This document shows, in pieces, positions 22,318 through 31,581 of a DNA stretch of 54,157 nt (its first letter is position 1; each line of letters begins with the position of its first letter). A program made the translations under genes and the position numbers. The notes beneath the pieces are model-generated. The model searched no databases. It was not told the DNA's origin and was given only the letters and a program-made list of their open reading frames with translations. This DNA comes from Gammaproteobacteria bacterium. GTDB taxonomy: Bacteria > Pseudomonadota > Gammaproteobacteria > SZUA-152. The stretch lies in assembly GCA_021647505.1 (NCBI GenBank), contig JAKIUN010000002.1:1-54157 (forward strand), in the 5' to 3' direction.

Positions 22318-23271
22318 TTAGTTGATAGCTTTGAGCAGGTCGCCTTTCCTAAAATCCGAACCGCTTATGATGCTGCCTTCGGAGACATTTTCATTGGTGT
22401 GACTGCCTAGGCGAATTTCCCCAATCTTCTTTTCGCGTTTTCCAAGTGAGCGGCCTGTATCAGGATCGATCAACTCTTTTCCTGGCCGATAGACGGCCAA
22501 GGTGGATCCGGAGCCCAGCTTTGAACGTGTGCCAGCTCTGAAGATCACGATATCACCATCCATAAGTAGGACACGGCCCTGAAAGGGACGTTTGCTCAAT
22601 TCAAGAATCATCGCTTCGACCGCTTTATTCATAGCATCTCGTAGCGCGCCCTGGCGAAGGCTGGTGTCCGCGCCGGAACTATCGCCAAGACCTAATACTT
22701 TGCGGGTCGTCTTTTTGTATTCTCCCTGGCCTGATTTTGCGACCAATGTCTTTCCAGAGGCGATATCGACAAGCGCATAGTCCACACCCACCCGGGCAAT
22801 TTGCGTTTTGGTTTTGGTAATGAGTAAATTGCTGCCTTCGGAGAGCTCCGAGTAGGAAGTGATGGCGCCCGAAATCCGGAAATCGATTGAATCCATGCCT
22901 TCAGCCGCATCTTTCTTCCCGGTTTTAACAACACCGGACTGCTGTAGCTCAATCATGGCATCATGTTGTTTGAGCTCATCTTTCGTGAGCATGACCGGTT
23001 CGAGGCCTGCCTGCTTCAGGCTGGTCCTCAGGATGTCGGTTGCGGCCTCACCGATACCCAACACCTTGGATGGTGTTTTATTTAAAAGCGTAATAATGCC
23101 GATGGTGTACGCTGGTCCGACATAGTTTGAGCCCGCTTCTTCCAGTTTCTCAGTTTGGTCCGTAAGCGACACGTCTTTTTTGACTTCCCCCCCCATGGAT
23201 GTACATCCCGTAAGAAGTAGGGATGTGACGATAAATACCGATAGATAACCGAACACTTTAGTTGTATTCAT
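22318..23271 (-). CDS. CsgG/HfaB-like lipoprotein
   Basis: A 317-residue lipoprotein with signal peptide and lipobox LLLTGC (Cys23), then a CsgG-type domain (about 50-235). CsgG relatives form outer-membrane secretion pores or periplasmic ring assemblies. The C-terminal part (about 235-317) with GRVLLMDGDIVIFRAG and the SKLGSGSTLAVYR segment resembles an added SH3-like domain. A good ribosome-binding site precedes the ATG. It is last in a three-gene operon with a GNA1162-like lipoprotein and a secreted protein. No curli subunit gene is nearby, so a curli role is unlikely. The gene is AT-richer than the flanking pgm and purD regions. Confidence 0.78.
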   Translation of the reverse strand: MNTTKVFGYLSVFIVTSLLLTGCTSMGGEVKKDVSLTDQTEKLEEAGSNYVGPAYTIGIITLLNKTPSKVLGIGEAATDILRTSLKQAGLEPVMLTKDELKQHDAMIELQQSGVVKTGKKDAAEGMDSIDFRISGAITSYSELSEGSNLLITKTKTQIARVGVDYALVDIASGKTLVAKSGQGEYKKTTRKVLGLGDSSGADTSLRQGALRDAMNKAVEAMILELSKRPFQGRVLLMDGDIVIFRAGTRSKLGSGSTLAVYRPGKELIDPDTGRSLGKREKKIGEIRLGSHTNENVSEGSIISGSDFRKGDLLKAIN

Positions 23272-23318
23272 TGTTTGAAGCTCCTCTCTTATGATTTATA
23301 TCCCATGTTGAAAATATC

Positions 23319-24089
23319 CTAGTACTCCGTTTCGCTTATCATGCTGGCTGGAACCCCGGGACCGATGAGCATGTTAGGGAAGAGACGGTTGAGCGCAAAA
23401 TTCATCTCATCTTCTAAGTGATTGCCTGTAATTCCGCTGACGACCGCTCCTCCGATACCGCTGATCAATCCTCCAACCAAATCAGTCGATTCGTCACCCA
23501 TTGAGATCCATTTGTTCAAGCCGGGCATCTCTTGCATCGGATTTTCCGAGCCGGGCAGGGAGCGAACTTGTTCCGCTTCGTCAGAAGCCAAGCCTGCCAC
23601 CCCTCCTATGGATTGGCTTCTTCGCACACCGACACCGCGACCCCAGGAAATATTTCCTGTTTTGGTGTCGACCAATTTCCAACCCATGCGGACTTTATAC
23701 GTATTGACCACGCCCGTTGTAATTTCATCAAAATTGAGGAGGTAGCCGTAGAAGACACCGTCAACCCCAAGTTTTTCGCCAATCTGCTGTGCCGTCGCCA
23801 TGTCAAGCTGTTTTCCCATGGTGATGCCCATTTGCAAATTCAAGATATCATTTGTTTCCTTGAGGGCTTGAACATTGTAGTGATAGTTTACTAAATGGTT
23901 ATAGAATGCTTCCCGGACCCGGGTTGGCGCATTGACATCATCTGAATTGTTGAGCATGGGAAGAATCGCTACGGTATGAATTGGGTTGCCAGGATTCGTG
24001 GGAATGATCCGCAGCCCGGTAGCGCATCCCACTAAAAATAACATGATGATCGTGAATGAGAGCACCAATCTGACGTTTTTTCTATTCAT
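23319..24089 (-). CDS. GNA1162/DUF799-like lipoprotein
   Basis: A 256-residue lipoprotein, lipobox FLVGC with Cys22, resembling the GNA1162 (DUF799) family, known as a surface or envelope antigen in Neisseria. HTVAILPMLNNSDDVNAPTRVREAF and the KLGVDGVFYGYLLNFD segment are the recognisable parts. In Neisseria, GNA1162 sits beside a CsgG-like and a DUF4810 lipoprotein gene; here the CsgG-like partner follows by 47 bp. GAGG lies just before the ATG. Molecular function is not known. Confidence 0.75.
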   Translation of the reverse strand: MNRKNVRLVLSFTIIMLFLVGCATGLRIIPTNPGNPIHTVAILPMLNNSDDVNAPTRVREAFYNHLVNYHYNVQALKETNDILNLQMGITMGKQLDMATAQQIGEKLGVDGVFYGYLLNFDEITTGVVNTYKVRMGWKLVDTKTGNISWGRGVGVRRSQSIGGVAGLASDEAEQVRSLPGSENPMQEMPGLNKWISMGDESTDLVGGLISGIGGAVVSGITGNHLEDEMNFALNRLFPNMLIGPGVPASMISETEY

Positions 24090-24113
24090 ATGACCTCGCT
24101 TCGCTCAATATTA

Positions 24114-24734
24114 TTATTGCCCGATTTTTCGGTTAATTTGCTCAATCATTTTTCTGGCCAGCTTTTGAGAGGCCTTTTCGATCGCCAGGCTTCCTCCCGT
24201 GACTTCAGAAATATGCCGGGATACGCCATTTGCTCGCCCTGAACCCAGCACCAAGCCATCTTTTACTTGAAATGCCGTTGCAGTGATGTCGGCCATGTAC
24301 GTACCGACATTGCTATCTGTGTTGGTTGGCCCCCGTTTGGCGAGCACTTTTCCTTTGATAACAACATCTGCGCCGACGTCTTTACCGATTTCAATCGCGA
24401 CTGCTCTGGTGAGATCCGATACTTTATAGGCTTCGGAGACGGTAATTTTGTCTGAAACGTTGGAAATGTCGATGACATCAAAACCCTCATTTAGAAACTC
24501 TTCTTTGAGAATGGTTTCGCCAATGGAAAGATCAAAACGCTGCGCTTTAATATCAAGCTTGCTGCTGAACAAGCCCCACCAGTAAACTACGATCTCCTGC
24601 CCAATATTTTGCTCCGCAATCATAAACATGACGCTCGGCCGCTCATCCGAAGAGGCAATTTGGGGAGACAAAAGCAGCGCCATGATCAGAAAAGCAGAAA
24701 AATTTCTAATGGTGGCTTCTTTTAGTTTTCGCAT
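24114..24734 (-). CDS. Secreted protein of the CsgG-like operon
   Basis: A 206-residue exported protein with a signal peptide (about 1-29, ending IASS) but no lipobox. The middle region (about 75-190), with IGKDVGADVVIKGKVLA and later GSGRANGVSRHI, resembles the alternating alpha/beta fold shared by CsgG, LpoB and FlgT-type domains; I could not assign a family. It is first in the operon, 24 bp before the GNA1162-like gene. Position suggests it takes the place of the DUF4810 partner in the neisserial trio, which is inference. Confidence 0.65.
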   Translation of the reverse strand: MRKLKEATIRNFSAFLIMALLLSPQIASSDERPSVMFMIAEQNIGQEIVVYWWGLFSSKLDIKAQRFDLSIGETILKEEFLNEGFDVIDISNVSDKITVSEAYKVSDLTRAVAIEIGKDVGADVVIKGKVLAKRGPTNTDSNVGTYMADITATAFQVKDGLVLGSGRANGVSRHISEVTGGSLAIEKASQKLARKMIEQINRKIGQ

Positions 24735-24959
24735 TTTATAAAGGCTCCCTCTTTAAAAAAGAGTGTGAGTGAAGCAAAAACATCTTGCAGGTGTGTCTTG
24801 TGAGGATTCCTACTTCAACTGATGTCATTGAATTCGATAATTTCAGAAAAACTAACATTTAGGCTACCATAAATTAACAATAAAGTAAGCGCCAAATCAA
24901 GCACGTATTTGCTTTCTAAGCGATGGCTGATTTTTTTCGTTTCTCTTGATCGATGGTAT

Positions 24960-25478
24960 TTAGTTTTTCACATTCCAGGGTAGTAATGCCTCGATCTTTT
25001 CGACGCTGTTGGCGTAGGGTTCCTATCTCATTGGCCTTGGCCGTTTCGATCAGGCTGTAAAAAGATGCCACTGGCATGTGCACCTTTGGGGGTGTCTGCA
25101 AACAAACCAGTTCTTGCGCCCGATCACAAACGGACGGATGGCGTTCTCGGCCAGGATGTTGCTGATGGGCAGGTTCCCGCCTTCGCAATAGCGCGTCAGT
25201 TTTGAGCATTGGTTGTTCATGTAGACCAGCGCCTTGGATATCAGGGCGTCTTTGGGCGCTTTGCCCCTGCTTTTGTCCAGCCACCTTTTAAGGTCACGCA
25301 GCACGGGGAGACTTCTTTGCTGGCGTTGGCGGTGTTTTTCCTTGGCCGTGAGTTCCTTTATGTCGCGTTCTATCTGGTAGAGTTTGCTAATCTTAATCAA
25401 CGCAATATCCGCTTTGCTTCGACCTTGTGTTTTACTCGGCTGTGCGGCCCGAGCCTCTTTGAATTTCCTGCGACAGTG
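24960..25478 (-). pseudogene. Decayed IS66-family transposase, C-terminal part
   Basis: The C-terminal part of an IS66 TnpC transposase is recognisable across three frames on the minus strand: RRKFKEARAAQ, KISKLYQIERDIKEL and LAENAIRPFVIGRKNW in one, FYSLIETAKANEIG in another, and VEKIEALLPWNVKN plus the stop (24960-24962) in the third. At least two frame changes and a small deletion separate them. The N-terminal half and the companion genes tnpA/tnpB are absent. It abuts an IS630 relic. Confidence 0.8.
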
Positions 25479-25497
25479 ATCCTAGTGGTCCATGCGG

Positions 25498-25920
25498 TTA
25501 ATTAGGTAACACCATCTTTGCTCGCTCAATTGAGGAAATAATTTTTTCTGCACTCTTCGTCCATTTAACTGGTTTGGCTAAATCTCGGTTGTGTACTTTA
25601 ATGAATCGCCTGATTTCATCTTTCAGTTCTTTAACGCTGGCGAACACTCCTCGATAAAGTGCTCTACGTTCCAACTGAGCAAACCAACCTTCCACCAAGA
25701 TGAGCTGGTGAGCGTGAAGTAAAAATGTACGTGCGGATGACTATCGACCCAATCCATTATCATGGTTATTTTATGCGCGCTTAAATTATCAAGAATGATG
25801 TGCAACTCTTGATCTTTAGGCGTGTTCTTTTCAACATGTTCCATAAAGCTGAGAAATTCTTTAGATCGATGCCTATCGGTCATCTTTCCTATGATTCCCC
25901 CGTTATATGCGTAAAATCTT
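25498..25920 (-). pseudogene. Decayed IS630-family transposase, C-terminal part
   Basis: Two overlapping minus-strand frames give the C-terminal half of an IS630 transposase: MTDRHRSKEFLSFMEHV and LHIILDNLSAHKI (with the second catalytic Asp) in one, and MVEGWFAQLERRALYRGVF with a catalytic-region Glu in the other. A frameshift near 25690 joins them. The N-terminal helix-turn-helix half is missing. Not functional. Confidence 0.8.
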
Positions 25921-26413
25921 CTAGATAATAAGCCTTAATTACGTTTGTAACGTGAACGATCTATAGACGGTTCTGGCGGGCGATACTTAGAAGCTCTATC
26001 GAGCGGCAGCTAATGGAAGGAATCAAGCGTTCTGATTGAGAAAAACGAAGAAGGCCCCTTACCTCCCAAATTCGCAACTCCCATTACTCATGTCACCAGC
26101 AAACCATAGCACTACTCATGCCACAAAACTATAACCATTAATTTCAATCAGTTAACTAGACGAGAATGCAAGCCACCTCTCCAAGTGTAAAGTTATCCGA
26201 CACCCTGATTGATATGCCAAACATGACTTCGCGGCTTGTCTCCGGTCTTGTGAGTGGAGTATTAGGCCGAAACGTAGAACATCAAATCCTTGTCTGGAAG
26301 CGATAGTTGCCTGATCTTAAGTTTGAAATACTCAGTATCCTTTTATCCCCACACAAAAACAGGCCCGCCACCCAGGCGGAGGGCCTGCAAACAGTGATAA
26401 ATACTAAATATGG
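25884..26413. other. 530-bp gap, no gene seen
   Basis: Beyond the IS630 relic nothing coding could be supported. The stretch is AT-rich and without long frames. Its right end holds the terminator of the cytochrome gene. Confidence 0.5.
26354..26388 (-). terminator. Rho-independent terminator of the dihaem cytochrome gene
   Basis: A CAGGCCC/GGGCCTG stem (26381-26387 with 26360-26366), with a GC-rich 14-base centre, is followed on the minus strand by TTTTTGTGTG. It lies 26 bp beyond the stop codon of the cytochrome gene. Confidence 0.75.
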
Positions 26414-27811
26414 TTAAAGAGCGCGCAGAAAGGCAACGAGGTCACCCTTCTCTCCCTTATTCAGATCCAGCTGCAATATCAGGTTGAAGAATTCCACGCT
26501 ATCCTCCAGCGTCAGCAGACGGCCGTCGTGCAGATAGGGAGGGGAATCCTTGATGCCACGCAGAGGGAAGGTCTTGATCTTGCCGTCAATACTGGCCTGA
26601 CGGCCATTGACCAGGGTGGGCTTGAAGAACCGCTCGGTCTGCAAGTCATGCATCTGATTGTCGGTGTAGTAGGGTGGCGTATGGCAGGTGCTGCAACGGC
26701 CCTTGCCAAAGAAGAGGTCTTGCCCGCGCAGTTCGGCCTTGCTCGCCTTGGCGGGATAGAGCTGTCCAAACACATCGAGCTTGGGCGCTGGCGGAAAATC
26801 CAGAATGGATTCGAATTCCGACATGAAATGCACCTGACTGCCACGCTCAAGAATGTTGACCCCCTTCTTAGTCGCGATAACGGGATCACCATCAAAGTAG
26901 GCAGCCCGCTGCTCAAACTGGGTAAAGTCTTCCACCGTTTTCAGCGCACGCTTGGATCCGAACAGGCGCTGAACATTCACGCCACGCAGGGTTGGCGTGT
27001 CGATGCGCAGCCGAAACGGCTGAGGCCGGATATCCCCTAACAGATGCGTGGCGGCATTGCTGTGTCCGTTGACGTGACAATCGAAGCAGGTCACGCCCAG
27101 GCTGGCCTGCGCCGAACGGCGATCATTGGTGGCATTGAACTGTTGCTGTGGTGTTGGCGTGACCAACAGCCGCACACCCTCGAGCTGCTTGGGGTTGAGG
27201 ATCCCATTGAACAGATCAAAATAATTCTCAATGGAAATCAGTTTACCCTGAGAGACATCGCCCAGATCCGGGCGGGTGGTCAGATAAAGAGGGGGAGGAA
27301 ACTCCGGCAGAAAATGCGCCGGCAAATCAAAATCAAGATCGAAGCGCTGCAGATCCCGCTTGCTCTGTTTTTTTATCGCGTCGATGTGATATTGCGGGAA
27401 GATCATCCCACCTTCCGCATGATTGGGGTGGGGCAAGGGAAGAAAACCCGCCGGAAACAGCCCCTGATCACGGATTTCCGCCGGGCTCATAGCCGACAAT
27501 TCCTGCCAGTCAACACCCTTCGGCAGCTTCACCCGTACCCCCACCTGCTGAGGCTTGCCCCCCGACATGGTCAGCCCCTTCTGCGAACGCTCTTCCAGTA
27601 CATAGCGCTCTTCCAGTAGTTTCATCTGTCGCTTCATGACCCCTGGACGGGCCTTTTCCATCTGTTTTTTTGTGGTTTTAAAGTCACCAATATTGGTAAC
27701 CGGGGCATAGCTGGACACCGGCTCCGTTGCCTGTGTATTCCCCGCAGTAATAGCCACTGCGGCGACAAGGGCCACCAGGCCCCATGACTGCTGGCGTATT
27801 GATTTATTCAT
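26414..27811 (-). CDS. Exported dihaem cytochrome c, peroxidase/MauG-like
   Basis: A 465-residue periplasmic protein with a signal peptide (about 1-29) and two haem c sites, CFDCH (242-246) and CSTCH (373-377). The C-terminal KTFPLRGIKDSPPYLHDGRLLTLEDSVEFF strongly resembles the end of bacterial cytochrome c peroxidases and MauG, where the region lines the second haem. The N-terminal 200 residues were not recognised. The ATG at 27811 (MNKS) follows AAGGA; an ATG two codons earlier is also possible. It stands alone, so its redox partner cannot be read from context. Confidence 0.78.
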   Translation of the reverse strand: MNKSIRQQSWGLVALVAAVAITAGNTQATEPVSSYAPVTNIGDFKTTKKQMEKARPGVMKRQMKLLEERYVLEERSQKGLTMSGGKPQQVGVRVKLPKGVDWQELSAMSPAEIRDQGLFPAGFLPLPHPNHAEGGMIFPQYHIDAIKKQSKRDLQRFDLDFDLPAHFLPEFPPPLYLTTRPDLGDVSQGKLISIENYFDLFNGILNPKQLEGVRLLVTPTPQQQFNATNDRRSAQASLGVTCFDCHVNGHSNAATHLLGDIRPQPFRLRIDTPTLRGVNVQRLFGSKRALKTVEDFTQFEQRAAYFDGDPVIATKKGVNILERGSQVHFMSEFESILDFPPAPKLDVFGQLYPAKASKAELRGQDLFFGKGRCSTCHTPPYYTDNQMHDLQTERFFKPTLVNGRQASIDGKIKTFPLRGIKDSPPYLHDGRLLTLEDSVEFFNLILQLDLNKGEKGDLVAFLRAL

Positions 27812-28038
27812 TTGCATCCTTCTCCTCATCATTACGTTGTTATCTCGGCATTGCGCCTGCCGGGGCTATTTCATCTATCGGTAGCCCGCCACAACAACTT
27901 TAGACCCTGTCTAATAATTGTCCAGGAATCGGCCACATTTAATTTCTTTCACACCTCACCGGCCCCCACAACACCTGCGCTACACCACACAAGGTCTGGT
28001 ATCATTCGCGACTCCGATACAGACGGGAACACACATCG

Positions 28039-29352
28039 ATGAAGGTTCTGGTAATTGGCAGCGGTGGACGCGAACACGCCCTAGCTTGGAAGGCGGCACA
28101 GTCGCCGCGCGTGGAAAAAGTCTTCGTCGCCCCCGGTAACATGGGCACGGCACTGGAGCCCAAGGTAGAAAACGTCGCCATCGACGTGGAAGACATCGAT
28201 GCCCTGGTGGCCTTCGCCCGCGACAACGACATCGCGCAGACCATCGTTGGCCCCGAAGTACCGCTGGTGCTGGGTGTGGTAGATGCCTTTCGTGACGCTG
28301 GCCTGCGTTGCTTTGGCCCGACCCGCAGCGCGGCGCAGTTGGAGGGTTCCAAGGCCTTTACCAAGGATTTCCTCGCCCGCCATAACATTCCCACCGCCAC
28401 CTATGGCAACTTCACCGACACCGAAACGGCCGTCGCCTACATCCACCAGCAGGGCGCGCCCATCGTGATCAAGGCCGACGGTCTGGCCGCCGGCAAGGGC
28501 GTGATACTGGCACAGACCGAAGACGAGGCCATCACCGCCGTCAAGGACATGCTTGCCGGTAATGCCTTTGGCGAGGCCGGACATCGGGTGGTCATCGAGG
28601 AATTTCTGCAAGGCGAAGAGGCCAGCTTCATCGTCATGGTGGATGGCAAACACATCCTGCCGCTGGCCACCTCACAGGACCACAAGGCCCGCGACGAGGG
28701 CGACCTTGGGCCCAACACCGGCGGCATGGGCGCCTATTCACCCGCCCCGGTGATCACTCCGGCACTGCACGCGCGCATCATGCACGAAATCATCGAGCCC
28801 ACGGTGGCCGGCATGGCCGCTGAAGGCCATCCCTACACCGGCTTTCTCTACGCCGGGGTAATGATCGCCCCGGATGACACACCCAAAGTGCTGGAATACA
28901 ACTGCCGCTTCGGCGACCCGGAAACCCAGCCCATCATGATGCGCCTGCGCTCCGACCTTGTGGGGCTCATCGACGCGGCACTGGATGAAAGGCTCGACCA
29001 GGTCGATGTCGACTGGGATCCGCAGGCAGCCCTGGGCGTGGTACTGGCTGCCGGCGGTTATCCCGGCGACTACCGTAGAGGTGATGACATCCACGGGCTA
29101 TCCAATGACAACGCCGACATGATCCCCGAGGCCAAGGTGTTCCACGCCGGCACGGCCGAAAAAAATAGCAGTATTGTCACCGCCGGCGGACGTGTCCTGT
29201 GTGCCGTTGGCCTGGGCAACAGCGTCAGTGCGGCACAGGCATGTGCCTATGAACTGGTAAAACAGATTCACTGGGACGGCATGGTTTACCGTCGTGACAT
29301 CGGTCACCGGGCCATTGCACGCGAGCAGAAACAGATATTGAGTACACCATAG
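28039..29352 (+). CDS. purD: Phosphoribosylamine-glycine ligase
   Basis: PurD joins glycine to phosphoribosylamine with ATP, the second step of purine synthesis. The 437-residue product has the N-terminal MKVLVIGSGGREHALAWK fold, an ATP-grasp domain (about 100-320; KADGLAAGKGV, EEASFIVMVDG) and FGDPETQ. The length is standard. It is transcribed alone here, not next to purH, with a repeat-rich gap afterwards. Confidence 0.97.
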   Translation: MKVLVIGSGGREHALAWKAAQSPRVEKVFVAPGNMGTALEPKVENVAIDVEDIDALVAFARDNDIAQTIVGPEVPLVLGVVDAFRDAGLRCFGPTRSAAQLEGSKAFTKDFLARHNIPTATYGNFTDTETAVAYIHQQGAPIVIKADGLAAGKGVILAQTEDEAITAVKDMLAGNAFGEAGHRVVIEEFLQGEEASFIVMVDGKHILPLATSQDHKARDEGDLGPNTGGMGAYSPAPVITPALHARIMHEIIEPTVAGMAAEGHPYTGFLYAGVMIAPDDTPKVLEYNCRFGDPETQPIMMRLRSDLVGLIDAALDERLDQVDVDWDPQAALGVVLAAGGYPGDYRRGDDIHGLSNDNADMIPEAKVFHAGTAEKNSSIVTAGGRVLCAVGLGNSVSAAQACAYELVKQIHWDGMVYRRDIGHRAIAREQKQILSTP

Positions 29353-29392
29353 GAGCGGGCCACGCCCGCGATTGGTCGCGAAAAAAACTATC

Positions 29393-29456
29393 TGTGGGAG
29401 CGGCTTCAGCCGCGAATAAGCGGCCTGCTTTCTTCGCGGCTGAAGCCGCTCCCACA
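29393..29456. repeat. REP-like element with 24-bp perfect arms
   Basis: Positions 29393-29416 and 29433-29456 are exact reverse complements; each arm contains GGGAGCGGCTTCAGCCGCGAA, in which GCGGCTTCAGCCGC is itself nearly palindromic. A smaller GCGGGC(CAC)GCCCGC hairpin precedes it at 29355-29370. Similar GGGAGCGGCTTCAGCC units are known as REP sequences in pseudomonads. It can also act as the end of the purD transcript. Confidence 0.7.
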
Positions 29457-29575
29457 CTGATTGATAAACTAATACCCTGGCCGAACGCATGTAAGGCCGG
29501 CATTCAGGGCTTGCATCAGACGTGTATTGGCTTCCGGGTCTGCGCTGCACCCCACCCGGAATGACGAAAAATTTT

Positions 29576-29597
29576 GATCCTCCGTGTCTATGTGGCG
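29576..29597. repeat. Dispersed CTCCGTGTCTATGTGGCG repeat, fourth copy
   Basis: Related to the units at 1929-1960, 2103-2132 and 10286-10310. It lies 19 bases before the tsaC start and is preceded by GGAATGACGAAAA, the same partner motif that lies between the repeats in the nrdR-glyA gap. Confidence 0.5.
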
Positions 29598-29615
29598 AAC
29601 CTCAGGAAGAAACCC

Positions 29616-30173
29616 ATGAACCACTGGCAACTGCGACAGGCCGCCCGCATCGTCCACAGCGGCGGCCTCATCGCCTATCCCACCGAAGCGGTCTACGGAC
29701 TCGGCTGTGATCCGCTGAATGCTGCCGCCGTGCTACGCCTGCTAAGCCTGAAGAGACGATCCATGGACAAGGGGCTAATCCTCATCGCCGCTGATTTCGA
29801 CCAGTTGTTCCCCTTTCTGCTCCCCCTGAACAGCGATGATGAAGCCACTCTGCACACGACTTGGCCCGGCCCCGTCACCTGGTTGCTACCGGCACGCCCG
29901 GAAACACCCCGCTGGTTGCGCGGCAGCCATGAAACCCTCGCCGTGCGCATCACTGATCACCCCCAAGCCGCCGCCCTGTGCCGCCAGCTCGGCCATCCCC
30001 TGGTATCCACCAGCGCCAACCGAAGCGGCCAAACACCTGCTCGCAGTCCATTGGCGGTACGACGGCAACTGGGTTCGGCCCTCGATCTCATTGTTTTCGG
30101 CGCCCTCGGCAATCAGGCAAGACCCACCCCGATCCGCGATCTCACCAGCGGCCGTATCCTCCGCCCCGCATGA
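29616..30173 (+). CDS. tsaC: Threonylcarbamoyl-AMP synthase TsaC
   Basis: TsaC makes threonylcarbamoyl-AMP from threonine, bicarbonate and ATP for the t6A37 modification of ANN-decoding tRNAs. The 185-residue product has the YrdC fold: GGLIAYPTEAVYGLGCDP at the N-terminus, a WPGPVTWLL segment and LVSTSANRSGQ. I used the ATG at 29616 with AGGAAG 6-7 bases upstream; a longer frame begins inside a dispersed repeat. It is the short TsaC type without the Sua5 C-terminal domain. Confidence 0.94.
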   Translation: MNHWQLRQAARIVHSGGLIAYPTEAVYGLGCDPLNAAAVLRLLSLKRRSMDKGLILIAADFDQLFPFLLPLNSDDEATLHTTWPGPVTWLLPARPETPRWLRGSHETLAVRITDHPQAAALCRQLGHPLVSTSANRSGQTPARSPLAVRRQLGSALDLIVFGALGNQARPTPIRDLTSGRILRPA

Positions 30174-30309
30174 CGCCTTGCTCCGCCCTGATTATTGACT
30201 TTATGAGGGATACAGCATGTCTGTCTTTACACTTAGAGCCTGTTAACATCGATTGCATCCGCGTTGGAAACGCCATAGCTCGGCAACAGCCACCTTGACA
30301 CTACAATCC

Positions 30310-31110
30310 ATGCCACATTTGAATATTGAAACTGGGCGTGATGCCATCTCTATCTATTGCTGCCGCTACGACCGAATCGATGAACCATGGCTGCTCGATC
30401 AATACTACAACCTGCTAAGCCGAACCGAGCAGCAACGCTGGCAAGGCATCCGAACCAAGGGAGGAAAGCAGTGTTTCCTGGTCAGCCGCGCCATGATCCG
30501 CACCCTGCTCGCCACAGCCATCGGCTGTCCACCCACGGCATTAACCCTTGCCGCCAATGCACAGGGCAAACCCTTCGTCGATCACCCAACGACCCGCTGG
30601 CAATTCAATTTATCCCACAGTCACGGCTTAATTACCCTGGCCCTTGTCTATGACACAGATGTGGGTATAGACGTTGAACGCCACCGCCACAACATCGAAA
30701 CACTGCAATTGGCCCGCCATTTTTTCCACCCTCGGGAATACCAACAACTGGAAGCCCTCCCAGCCAGCCAGCAGCAACCGCATTTTTTCAAGTTATGGAC
30801 GCTGAAAGAAGCCTATGTCAAGGCGATTGGCTGTGGTCTGGCTTACGCATTCAACAACTTTGGTTTTACCTTTCACTCTCCAGGCTCCGAGATTATTATG
30901 CATCCCTCGCCGCCATCAACTATTAACTGCTGGTTGATGCAGCCCGAGTTGAATTATACGTTGGCGAGCATCACCTTATCCCAATCACCAGAAATCCGGC
31001 CGTTAAAACTGCACGACTATCTTCCCTACCACCACTGCACACCCAGGCAACCCCATTCACTGGCCCACAGAGTCATCGCTGCGCCTTCTGCCCATTCACA
31101 GTGCATTTAA
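30310..31110 (+). CDS. Sfp-type phosphopantetheinyl transferase
   Basis: This 266-residue enzyme transfers the phosphopantetheine arm from CoA to acyl carrier proteins. It has GIDVERHR (metal-binding Asp121 and Glu123) and KLWTLKEAYVKAIGCG with Glu167 and Lys171, plus the LSHSHG motif at 101-106. It lies at the left edge of the aryl-polyene cluster and faces the left arm convergently, so it is the obvious activator of the two cluster ACPs. I used the ATG at 30310; the frame continues upstream without a recognisable N-terminus. Confidence 0.92.
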   Translation: MPHLNIETGRDAISIYCCRYDRIDEPWLLDQYYNLLSRTEQQRWQGIRTKGGKQCFLVSRAMIRTLLATAIGCPPTALTLAANAQGKPFVDHPTTRWQFNLSHSHGLITLALVYDTDVGIDVERHRHNIETLQLARHFFHPREYQQLEALPASQQQPHFFKLWTLKEAYVKAIGCGLAYAFNNFGFTFHSPGSEIIMHPSPPSTINCWLMQPELNYTLASITLSQSPEIRPLKLHDYLPYHHCTPRQPHSLAHRVIAAPSAHSQCI

Positions 31111-31121
31111 ATTAAAATGGA

Positions 31122-31541
31122 CTAGATTCCAATGGACAAGGTTATATATTGTGCATTTTTCTTGGCATGCTTTTTCAATTTCTGTGACGGCGCCTCGGCA
31201 GCGACCTTTTCCAGAGTTTGCCGGTATTTATCAAGGCCCGATAGTGCCAGGCCCTTGGCCAGCCATGACATTTGCTCAACAATGGCATGCCCTCTCTCAG
31301 TGTAACCATGGAGCAATTGCGCTTCCATCAGATCATAAATACGTGGATCAGAAATACCCTTCCAGCTCAGTTCACCAATGGTCTCGTGCTGCACTTGAGG
31401 ATTCTTGCTCTCGAAGACAGCGATATAATGTTTTATCTCGTTCTCCAGAGCCGGGTTGCCGCCAAAGGCAGTTCCTGACCCTGCCGCCAAGACGATACAA
31501 AACAGCCCTAATATCCCACCAAAGTTGCTCACAGTTTTCAT
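31122..31541 (-). CDS. Small secreted protein at the end of the left pigment arm
   Basis: A 139-residue exported protein with a signal peptide (about 1-27, ending TAFG) and a helical, lysine-rich mature part. Repeated helix pairs (about 30-130) suggest a HEAT-like fold, but no family was recognised. AAGGAG lies 8 bases before the ATG. It follows the ApeP-like dehydratase by 40 bp on the same strand, so it is probably last in the left arm; its role in pigment synthesis or transport is unknown. Confidence 0.6.
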   Translation of the reverse strand: MKTVSNFGGILGLFCIVLAAGSGTAFGGNPALENEIKHYIAVFESKNPQVQHETIGELSWKGISDPRIYDLMEAQLLHGYTERGHAIVEQMSWLAKGLALSGLDKYRQTLEKVAAEAPSQKLKKHAKKNAQYITLSIGI

Positions 31542-31581
31542 GACGATATCTCCTTGTCGGTTGTACTTTACCTACTGCTCC

